DNA from: Pseudomonadota bacterium
GTDB lineage: Bacteria > Pseudomonadota > Gammaproteobacteria > Burkholderiales > Ferrovaceae
Length of the DNA stretch: 13,474 nucleotides
Direction: 5' to 3'
Assembly: GCA_021811005.1 (NCBI GenBank)
Contig: JAJZPY010000058.1
Location: 1-13,474, forward strand
Part shown: positions 6,972-13,474 of the stretch, one piece after another
How the letters are laid out: every line of letters starts with the position of its first letter
Numbering within the stretch: the first letter of the stretch is position 1
Program-made: the position numbers and the translations under genes
Notes under the pieces: model-generated
Database searches by the model: none
Told to the model about the DNA's origin: nothing
Seen by the model: only the letters and a program-made list of their open reading frames with translations

Positions 6972-6977
6972 GGGGGG

Positions 6978-7520
6978 ATGAATGCGGAGCGGAACTTTTT
7001 CCTGGTGGGATTGATGGGCGCAGGCAAAACCACGGTAGGACGTGCCCTGGCCCGCCGAATGAATCTCACGTTCGTGGATTCGGACCATGAAATCGAAGCC
7101 CGGACCGGTGTGCGCATAGCCACCATTTTTGAGCTGGAAGGCGAAGCGGGTTTTCGTGTCCGTGAGGAAGACGTGATCGCCCAGCTCGTCACCCGCAGGG
7201 GCATCGTTCTGGCGACAGGCGGCGGAGCCGTGCTGAGCGCCAAAACCCGCCAGCGGTTGCGGCAGCAAGGCACCGTGATTTATTTGCGCGCCTGCACCGA
7301 GGATCTGTGGCAGCGCACCCGCCACGACCGCAATCGACCGCTGCTGCAAACCGAAGACCCCAAGGCTCGCCTGCGGCAGCTCTACGAAGAGCGCGACCCC
7401 CTGTACCGGGAGGTGGCTCACATCGTTCTCGACACGGCGCACCAGAGCGTCCAAAAGCTCGTGACCCAACTGGAAGCGGAAATCGAACGGCAAAGCACGA
7501 ATGAAAACACTGAACGTTGA
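6978..7520 (+). CDS. aroK: Shikimate kinase
   Basis: Cytosolic P-loop kinase that phosphorylates shikimate in the route to chorismate. The 180-residue product is normal in length. The Walker A loop is GLMGAGKTT at 11-19; VDSDHEIE (33-40) gives the D34/D36 shikimate and magnesium contacts; R60 in GFRVREE and ATGGGAV (79-85) bind shikimate; the lid arginine lies in RNRPLL. The ATG at 6978 puts the first strand (NFFLVGL) at the usual distance. Six Gs abut the start codon directly, so no Shine-Dalgarno sequence has useful spacing. It overlaps aroB by 20 nt. In related betaproteobacteria aroK follows pilQ; here it is the first gene of its transcript and faces away from mrcA. Confidence 0.96.
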   Translation: MNAERNFFLVGLMGAGKTTVGRALARRMNLTFVDSDHEIEARTGVRIATIFELEGEAGFRVREEDVIAQLVTRRGIVLATGGGAVLSAKTRQRLRQQGTVIYLRACTEDLWQRTRHDRNRPLLQTEDPKARLRQLYEERDPLYREVAHIVLDTAHQSVQKLVTQLEAEIERQSTNENTER

Positions 7521-8619
7521 CCTGGCAGGCGCCCCCTACCCCATCCACATCGGGGCGGGACTGCTGAGCCGCGCGGATCTGATCCTGCCCCACCTGGAAC
7601 AGCGGGACACCGCCATCGTCACCAACACCACGGTGGCCCCCCTGTACCTGGAACCGCTTCAACAGGCGCTGGCACAAGCAGGCGTCCGCTCCTTTCCCAT
7701 CACGCTCCCTGACGGGGAAGCCTATAAAACGCGCGAATCCCTCCACCAGATCCATGACGCCCTGCTGGCACACCACTGCGAGCGGAAAACCACGGTCATT
7801 GCGCTGGGCGGGGGCGTCATCGGCGATCTGGCGGGTTTTGCGGCCGCCACCTTCCTGCGCGGCGTCCCGCTGATCCAGATCCCGACCACCTTGCTGGCCC
7901 AGGTGGACTCTTCGGTTGGGGGCAAAACCGGCATCAACCACCCGGTGGGCAAAAACCTGATCGGTTCGTTCCACCAGCCGCGCCTGGTGCTGGCCGACAC
8001 CCGCACGCTCGACACGTTGCCCCCCCGCGAGTACAGGGCCGGCGTGGCGGAAATCATCAAATATGGCCTGATCCGCGACCTTCCCTTCCTCGACTGGCTG
8101 GATGGGCACCTGGAAGCCCTCATGGCGCGCGATCCCGAAACCCTGGCCCAGGCCATTTTCGATGCCTGCCGCAACAAGGCCGAAGTGGTGGCCCAGGACG
8201 AATTCGAAACCACGGGCCTGCGTGCCCTGCTCAACCTGGGCCACACCTTCGGTCACGCCATCGAGGCCGGTGCCGGTTACGGAACCTGGCTGCATGGCGA
8301 AGCCGTGGCTGCCGGCACCCTGCTGGCCGCAGCGCTTTCAAACCGGTTGGGATGGATCGACGGGGCAGCGCTGGCCCGCGTCGAAGGACTGATGACGCGC
8401 GCCGGTCTGCCGCTGCGCGCGCCGGACTTTGGCCCGGATCGGTACCTCGAGCTGATGGCTTCCGACAAGAAAGTGGAAGCCGGAAAATTGCGTTTCGTGC
8501 TCCTCAAGCGTCTGGGTGAAGCTGTTCTGACGCGGGATGTCCCGCACGAAGCGGTGGTTGCCGAGCTTTCCCGCGGCAGCGGTCGCTTCATCGGCAGCCC
8601 GGACGAATTGCCGCGCTAA
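7501..8619 (+). CDS. aroB: 3-Dehydroquinate synthase
   Basis: Converts DAHP to 3-dehydroquinate, the second shikimate-pathway step, using NAD and a divalent metal. The 372-residue product is full length. It shows LPDGEAYKT, the NAD loop GGGVIGDLAGFAAATFLRG, IPTTLLAQVDSSVGGKTGIN, and the metal ligands E184 (AEIIKYG), H248 (NLGHTFGHAIE) and H265 (WLHGEAVAAG), positions almost identical to the E. coli enzyme. The ATG at 7501 lies inside the last codons of aroK (20-nt overlap), so translation is likely coupled. In many betaproteobacteria dgt (dGTPase) follows aroB; here 129 nt of leader and gltB follow instead. The C-terminus (GSGRFIGSPDELPR) is an ordinary unstructured tail. Confidence 0.98.
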   Translation: MKTLNVDLAGAPYPIHIGAGLLSRADLILPHLEQRDTAIVTNTTVAPLYLEPLQQALAQAGVRSFPITLPDGEAYKTRESLHQIHDALLAHHCERKTTVIALGGGVIGDLAGFAAATFLRGVPLIQIPTTLLAQVDSSVGGKTGINHPVGKNLIGSFHQPRLVLADTRTLDTLPPREYRAGVAEIIKYGLIRDLPFLDWLDGHLEALMARDPETLAQAIFDACRNKAEVVAQDEFETTGLRALLNLGHTFGHAIEAGAGYGTWLHGEAVAAGTLLAAALSNRLGWIDGAALARVEGLMTRAGLPLRAPDFGPDRYLELMASDKKVEAGKLRFVLLKRLGEAVLTRDVPHEAVVAELSRGSGRFIGSPDELPR

Positions 8620-8622
8620 ACC

Positions 8623-8651
8623 TTGCCCCGCCGGGGGGATGGCTGTATCAT
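8623..8651 (+). promoter_or_regulatory. Probable gltB promoter
   Basis: TTGCCC (8623-8628) and TATCAT (8646-8651) lie 17 bp apart and match the sigma-70 boxes at four and five of six positions. Transcription would begin near 8658, giving a leader of about 90 nt before gltB. A second -35-like TTGACT at 8697-8702 has no acceptable -10 partner. The leader also contains a small tandem repeat, cgtaca twice (8665-8676), and no clear riboswitch or terminator. Confidence 0.45.
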
Positions 8652-8736
8652 CCTATGCCCGGTGCGTACACGTACAGCCCTGCCTTTGCCTGTGGTTTGA
8701 CTCCGGCGCTCCCTTGCACTTGATCACTTGAAACGC

Positions 8737-8740
8737 GAGG
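8737..8740 (+). promoter_or_regulatory. Ribosome binding site that decides the gltB start
   Basis: GAGG lies 8 nt before the TTG at 8749. The other in-frame TTG, at 8728, has no purine-rich sequence before it and would place this GAGG inside the coding region. The site therefore favours 8749. Confidence 0.65.
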
Positions 8741-8748
8741 TTACTCGA

Positions 8749-11700
8749 TTGAATCACCCTACACCGCCCCGCCAGGGCCTGTATGACCCTGCACTCGAAC
8801 ATGACGCCTGCGGCGTCGGTTTTGTGGCCCACATCAAAGGGGTCCAAAACCATGACATCGTGCGGCAAGGCCTTCAGATTCTCGAAAACCTGACCCACCG
8901 GGGCGCAACCGGTGCCGATCCGCTGGCCGGTGACGGTGCCGGCATCCTGATTCAAATGCCGGACGCCTTCCTGCGCAAGGCGGTGGCCCCCCTGGGTTTT
9001 GAACTGCCCTCCCTGGGCGAGTACGCCACAGGCATGGTTTTCCTGCCGCGGGATGCGGGCGACCGCACCCTGTGCGAATCCCTGCTCGAACAATGCGCCC
9101 GCGAAGAAGGCCAGGTCGTCCTGGGCTGGCGCGATGTCCCCACGGACAACAGCGGCCTGGGTGAAAGCGTCAAGCTGGTGGAACCGGTCATCCGGCAGAT
9201 TTTCCTGGCTCGCGGCCAGGCAACGCCCGACCGCAATGCCTTCGAGCGCAAGCTGTTCGTGCTGCGCAAGCGCGCCGAACACGCAGTGGCTCAAAAAGGC
9301 ATTGATCGCAAATGGTTTTATTTGCCTTCCCTGTCCTCGCGCACCCTGGTTTACAAGGGCATGCTGCTGGCGGACCAGGTGGGCCATTTCTATCTCGACC
9401 TGCAGGATCCGGCGCTGGTTTCTGCGCTCGCCCTGGTTCACCAGCGATTTTCCACCAACACGTTCCCGACCTGGGACCTGGCACATCCTTTCCGCATGAT
9501 CGCCCACAACGGCGAAATCAACACGCTGCGCGGCAACGTCAACTGGATGGCAGCACGGCGTGGGACCATGGCGTCCACCCTGCTGGGCGACGACCTGGAC
9601 AAGATCTGGCCCCTCATCGTGGAAGGCCAGTCGGATTCCGCCTGTTTCGACAATGCGCTGGAATTGCTGGTGGCGGGCGGTTACCCCCTGGTCCAGGCCA
9701 TGACGATGCTGATTCCCGAGGCTTGGGCCGGCAATCCGCTCATGGATGAAGAACGGCGCGCCTACTATGAATACCATGCCGCCCTGATGGAACCCTGGGA
9801 TGGCCCTGCTGCCGTGGCCTTCACGGACGGCCGCCAGATCGGCGCCACCCTCGACCGCAACGGCCTGCGTCCGGCCCGTTATCTTCAGACCAGCGACGAT
9901 CTGGTGCTGATGGCGTCGGAAATGGGGGTTCTCGACATTCCCCAGGAAAAAATCGTCAAGAAATGGCGCCTTCAGCCCGGCAAGATGTTGCTGATCGATC
10001 TGGAAGAAGGACGGATCGTGAGCGACCTGGAGCTGAAGCAGCAGCTGTCCAAGCAGCAGCCATACCGCCAGTGGCTGGCCAGCACACAGACCCGGGTCGA
10101 AGACCTGCCGGATGTGGTGCCCACGGCCGCCGAACCGGCAGCCCCCCTGCTGGACCGCCAGCAGGCCTTTGGCGTGACCGAAGAGGAACTCAAGTTCCTG
10201 CTGGCGCCCATGGCTTCCACCGGCCAGGAAGCAGTCGGCTCCATGGGAGACGATGCCCCGCTGGCCGTGTTGTCCAGCCGGCCGAAATCGCTGTACCAGT
10301 ACTTCAAGCAACTGTTCGCCCAGGTGACCAACCCGCCGATCGACCCGATCCGCGAAGAGCTCGTGATGTCGCTGGTGTCCTTCATCGGACCCCGCCCCAA
10401 CCTGCTGGGAGTGGATGCGCAACAACCGCAACCCCGTCTGGAAGCCAGCCAGCCCGTGCTCACGACGGAAGACATGGAGAAAATCCGCTCCATCGAAGGC
10501 CCCACCCAGGGCCGTTTCCGTTCTGTCACCCTGTCCATCTGCTATCCCGTCGCACAGGGGTCGGCCGGCATGGGCGCCGCCCTGCAAACCTTGTGCCAGT
10601 CGGCCCTGGACGCCGTGCAAAAGGGCAGCAACATCCTCATCCTGTCCGATCGCGATTTGAGTTCGTCCCGGATCGCCATTCCGGCGCTGCTGGCCACTGC
10701 TGCCGTTCACCATCACCTGGTGCGCAACGGCCTGCGCACCCGCACCGGCCTGGTGGTGGAAACCGGTTCAGCGCGCGAAGTGCACCATTTCGCGCTGCTG
10801 GCAGGCTACGGCGCCGAAGCGGTCCACCCTTACCTCGCCTACGAAACGCTGGGCCAGATGGGGCATTACCTGCCGCACGACCTGGATCCGAAGGACGCCT
10901 GCAAGCGGTACATCAAGGCCGTATCCAAAGGGCTGCTCAAGGTCATGTCCAAAATGGGCATTTCCACCTACCAGTCCTATTGCGGAGCCCAGATTTTCGA
11001 AGCGGTCGGCCTCAACAGCGCGTTCGTTGCCCATTACTTCACAGGCACCGCAAGCACGGTGGAAGGCATTGGCCTGGAAGAAGTGGCCGAAGAAACCTTG
11101 CGCCTGCACACGCTGGCCTTTTCCGATGCGCCCCTCTACCGGGAACAGCTGGATGCAGGCGGCGAATATGCCTACCGCATCCGCGGCGAAGCCCACATGT
11201 GGACGCCGGAAAGCATCTCCAAGCTGCAGCACGCCACGCGCACCGGCAGCTACAGCACTTTCCGGGAATACGCAAAGACCATCAACGACCAGTCCCAGCG
11301 CCTCATGACCCTGCGCGGCCTGTTCGAAATCAAGTCGGCGGAACATGCGATTCCCTTGTCCGAGGTCGAACCCGCCCAGTCGATCGTGAAGCGTTTTGCC
11401 ACGGGCGCCATGTCGCTCGGGTCCATTTCCCACGAAGCGCACAGCACGCTCGCCATCGCCATGAACCGCATCGGGGGCAAGTCCAATACCGGTGAGGGGG
11501 GCGAAGACCCGCAGCGCTTCAAACCGTTGCCCAACGGCGACTCCATGCGCTCTTCCATCAAGCAGGTGGCTTCCGGCCGCTTTGGGGTCACCGCGGAGTA
11601 CCTGGTCAACGCGGACGACATCCAGATCAAGATGGCCCAAGGCGCCAAGCCGGGCGAAGGCGGCCAGTTGCCGGGCCACAAGGTGAGCAAGTACATCGGC

Positions 11701-13374
11701 AAGCTGCGCCATTCCGTGCCTGGCGTGGGCCTGATTTCACCTCCGCCACACCACGACATCTACTCCATCGAGGATCTCGCGCAGCTGATTCACGACCTCA
11801 AAAACGTGAACCCGAAAGCGCGCGTGAGCGTGAAGCTGGTTTCCGAAGTGGGCGTTGGCACCGTGGCCGCCGGGGTTTCCAAAGCCCATGCGGACCATGT
11901 CACGATTTCCGGCCACGACGGTGGCACCGGCGCTTCGCCGCTTTCCTCCATCAAGTATGCCGGATCGCCCTGGGAACTCGGCCTGGCCGAAACCCAGCAG
12001 ACGCTGGTGCTCAACCGGTTGCGCGGTCGAATCTGCGTGCAGGCCGACGGCCAGATGAAAACCGGCCGCGACGTGGTCGTGGCCGCCCTCCTGGGCGCCG
12101 ACGAATTCGGGTTTGCGACGGCCCCTCTGGTGGTGGAAGGCTGCATCATGATGCGCAAGTGCCATCTCAACACCTGTCCGGTGGGTATTGCCACGCAGGA
12201 TCCCGATCTGACCCGGAAATTCAACGGCCAGCCTGAACACGTCATCAACTTTTTCTTCTTCGTCGCCGAGGAAGTCCGCGAATACATGGCGCAAATGGGC
12301 TTCCGGACCTTCGATGAAATGGTGGGACGAGTGGACATGCTGGACATGAGGCATGGCATTTCCCACTGGAAAGCCCGCGGCCTGGATTTTTCCCGCATTT
12401 TCCACAGCCCCGACATGCCGAGCGAAGTGGCCCGGTCCTGGAAAGAACGCCAGGACCATGGCCTGGGACAGGCGCTGGACCATACCCTGATCGCCCGGGC
12501 CAAGCCAGCGCTTGAACAGCGCCAACCCGTCACCATCGAAACCCCTGTGCGCAACGTCAACCGCACTTTCGGGGCCATGCTGTCGGGCGAAGTGGCACGA
12601 CGTTATGGTCATGCCGGCCTGCCGGACGACACCATCGTCATCCGGGCCCATGGCACCGCAGGGCAAAGTTTCGGCGCATTCCTCGCCCATGGCGTCACCC
12701 TGGAACTGGAAGGAGAAGCCAACGATTATGTGGGCAAGGGACTTTCCGGCGGGCGCATCGCCATCTATCCGTCACCCCGCTGCCCGATCAAGGCCGAAGA
12801 AAACATCATCGTCGGCAACACGGTGCTGTACGGTGCCATCAGCGGCGAATGCTATTTCCGCGGCGTGGCCGGTGAACGCTTTGCCGTTCGCAACTCCGGC
12901 GCAACCGCCGTGGTGGAAGGCGTCGGCGATCACGGCTGCGAATACATGACCGGCGGCACGGTGGTCGTCCTGGGCGAAGCGGGGCGCAACTTTGCGGCCG
13001 GCATGAGCGGCGGGGTGGCTTATGTCCTGGACGAAGCAGGCGATTTCGAGCGGCGCTGCAACCTGGCCATGGTCGAACTCGAGCCCGTGCCGGAAGAAGA
13101 TTCCGCTTCGGAAGAAACGCGCGGCAATCTGGACAGCCACGGCAAGGTCAGGGTCAACCATCTGGGTGAAAAGGATTCCGTGCTGCTCAAGCGCCTCATC
13201 GAAAACCACATGCACTACACCAACAGTGCGCGGGCCCGGATGATCCTGGAGCGCTGGGACCACTACCTGCCCCTGTTCGTCAAAGTCATGCCCATGGAAT
13301 ACCGGCGTGCACTGATGGAACTGGCCGCGGAACAACAACGGGAAAAAGAACAGAGAGTGGAACACCATGGGTAA
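8749..13374 (+). CDS. gltB: Glutamate synthase (NADPH) large subunit
   Basis: Large subunit of GOGAT, which makes two glutamates from glutamine and 2-oxoglutarate; electrons come from the GltD subunit. From the TTG at 8749 it has 1541 residues, normal for the family. The class II amidotransferase domain begins after a short propeptide, with C21 in DACGVGF as the N-terminal nucleophile. The central domain follows (about 450-780). The FMN-binding synthase domain has GGKSNTGEGGED (909-920) and the [3Fe-4S] cysteines C1132, C1138 and C1143 in CIMMRKCHLNTCPVG. The C-terminal part (about 1270-1500) is the glycine-rich beta-helix (for example GKGLSGGRIAIYP). Start choice: TTG with GAGG 8 nt upstream; TTG at 8728 would add seven residues. 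It overlaps gltD by 8 nt. No frameshift or lost residue is seen. Confidence 0.97.
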   Translation: MNHPTPPRQGLYDPALEHDACGVGFVAHIKGVQNHDIVRQGLQILENLTHRGATGADPLAGDGAGILIQMPDAFLRKAVAPLGFELPSLGEYATGMVFLPRDAGDRTLCESLLEQCAREEGQVVLGWRDVPTDNSGLGESVKLVEPVIRQIFLARGQATPDRNAFERKLFVLRKRAEHAVAQKGIDRKWFYLPSLSSRTLVYKGMLLADQVGHFYLDLQDPALVSALALVHQRFSTNTFPTWDLAHPFRMIAHNGEINTLRGNVNWMAARRGTMASTLLGDDLDKIWPLIVEGQSDSACFDNALELLVAGGYPLVQAMTMLIPEAWAGNPLMDEERRAYYEYHAALMEPWDGPAAVAFTDGRQIGATLDRNGLRPARYLQTSDDLVLMASEMGVLDIPQEKIVKKWRLQPGKMLLIDLEEGRIVSDLELKQQLSKQQPYRQWLASTQTRVEDLPDVVPTAAEPAAPLLDRQQAFGVTEEELKFLLAPMASTGQEAVGSMGDDAPLAVLSSRPKSLYQYFKQLFAQVTNPPIDPIREELVMSLVSFIGPRPNLLGVDAQQPQPRLEASQPVLTTEDMEKIRSIEGPTQGRFRSVTLSICYPVAQGSAGMGAALQTLCQSALDAVQKGSNILILSDRDLSSSRIAIPALLATAAVHHHLVRNGLRTRTGLVVETGSAREVHHFALLAGYGAEAVHPYLAYETLGQMGHYLPHDLDPKDACKRYIKAVSKGLLKVMSKMGISTYQSYCGAQIFEAVGLNSAFVAHYFTGTASTVEGIGLEEVAEETLRLHTLAFSDAPLYREQLDAGGEYAYRIRGEAHMWTPESISKLQHATRTGSYSTFREYAKTINDQSQRLMTLRGLFEIKSAEHAIPLSEVEPAQSIVKRFATGAMSLGSISHEAHSTLAIAMNRIGGKSNTGEGGEDPQRFKPLPNGDSMRSSIKQVASGRFGVTAEYLVNADDIQIKMAQGAKPGEGGQLPGHKVSKYIGKLRHSVPGVGLISPPPHHDIYSIEDLAQLIHDLKNVNPKARVSVKLVSEVGVGTVAAGVSKAHADHVTISGHDGGTGASPLSSIKYAGSPWELGLAETQQTLVLNRLRGRICVQADGQMKTGRDVVVAALLGADEFGFATAPLVVEGCIMMRKCHLNTCPVGIATQDPDLTRKFNGQPEHVINFFFFVAEEVREYMAQMGFRTFDEMVGRVDMLDMRHGISHWKARGLDFSRIFHSPDMPSEVARSWKERQDHGLGQALDHTLIARAKPALEQRQPVTIETPVRNVNRTFGAMLSGEVARRYGHAGLPDDTIVIRAHGTAGQSFGAFLAHGVTLELEGEANDYVGKGLSGGRIAIYPSPRCPIKAEENIIVGNTVLYGAISGECYFRGVAGERFAVRNSGATAVVEGVGDHGCEYMTGGTVVVLGEAGRNFAAGMSGGVAYVLDEAGDFERRCNLAMVELEPVPEEDSASEETRGNLDSHGKVRVNHLGEKDSVLLKRLIENHMHYTNSARARMILERWDHYLPLFVKVMPMEYRRALMELAAEQQREKEQRVEHHG

Positions 13375-13474
13375 GATCACCGGCTTCATGGAAATCGAAA
13401 GGCAGGAACCCCAGTCCCAGCCTCCGGCCGAGCGCATCCGCTCCTATCATGAATTCACCCTGCCTTTGACCGAG
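13367..13474 (+). CDS. gltD: Glutamate synthase small subunit, 5' part only
   Basis: The first 36 codons are visible before the right edge. They read MGKITGFMEIERQEP and RIRSYHEFTLPLTE, the standard N-terminus of the GltD/beta subunit, which precedes its cysteine-rich [4Fe-4S] region. GltD oxidises NADPH and passes electrons to GltB. The ATG lies inside the end of gltB (8-nt overlap), so the subunits are translated as a coupled pair. FAD and NADPH domains are outside the window. Confidence 0.95.
   Translation, partial: MGKITGFMEIERQEPQSQPPAERIRSYHEFTLPLTE

Noticed and set aside
8626..8636. cccc/gggg hairpin after aroB as a terminator
   Set aside because: Four pairs, three-base loop and no T-tract; it also overlaps the likely gltB promoter.
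8653..10716. Minus-strand open frame of 687 codons opposite gltB
   Set aside because: Antisense shadow of gltB; low-complexity composition, no domain, and no ribosome site noted.

Overview
This window is GC-rich chromosomal housekeeping DNA, densely coded and with short gaps. Gene order and protein families point to a betaproteobacterium: thiD-thiE-hemL, engB near hemB, mrcA divergent from aroK-aroB, and gltB-gltD. I cannot name the genus. I see no insertion sequence, prophage gene, tRNA, rRNA or CRISPR array.

Layout. (1) Positions 1-2854, + strand: the 3' end of thiD, then thiE, hemL and engB (yihA). They overlap by 11 and 4 nt or are 6 nt apart, so they look like one operon joining thiamine synthesis, tetrapyrrole synthesis and ribosome assembly. 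(2) Positions 2855-3037: the only gene-free stretch rich in structure. It holds a strong hairpin whose T-tract lies on the minus strand, plus several further inverted repeats. It is a candidate small RNA antisense to the hemB leader, or a hemB leader element. (3) Positions 3038-4039: hemB, a Mg-type porphobilinogen synthase. (4) Positions 4026-6907, minus strand: mrcA (PBP1A) followed by an unnamed 203-codon gene with a nucleotidyltransferase-like motif. The unnamed gene converges on hemB and overlaps its end by 14 nt. (5) Positions 6908-6977: a 70-bp divergent promoter region with a dyad over a perfect TATAAT for mrcA. (6) Positions 6978-8619, + strand: aroK and aroB, overlapping by 20 nt (shikimate pathway). 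(7) Positions 8620-8748: the gltB leader with a plausible promoter. (8) Positions 8749-13474: gltB and the first 36 codons of gltD, overlapping by 8 nt (glutamate synthase).

How the genes work together: hemL makes 5-aminolevulinate and hemB condenses it to porphobilinogen. aroK and aroB act in aromatic amino-acid synthesis, and gltBD supplies the glutamate from which hemL's pathway and other amino acids draw. mrcA builds the cell wall. The protein genes are mostly ordinary. The points worth a second look are the structured engB-hemB gap with its minus-strand terminator, the absence of the pilMNOPQ cluster that usually lies between mrcA and aroK in this lineage, a possibly leaderless aroK, and the unnamed nucleotidyltransferase-like gene.
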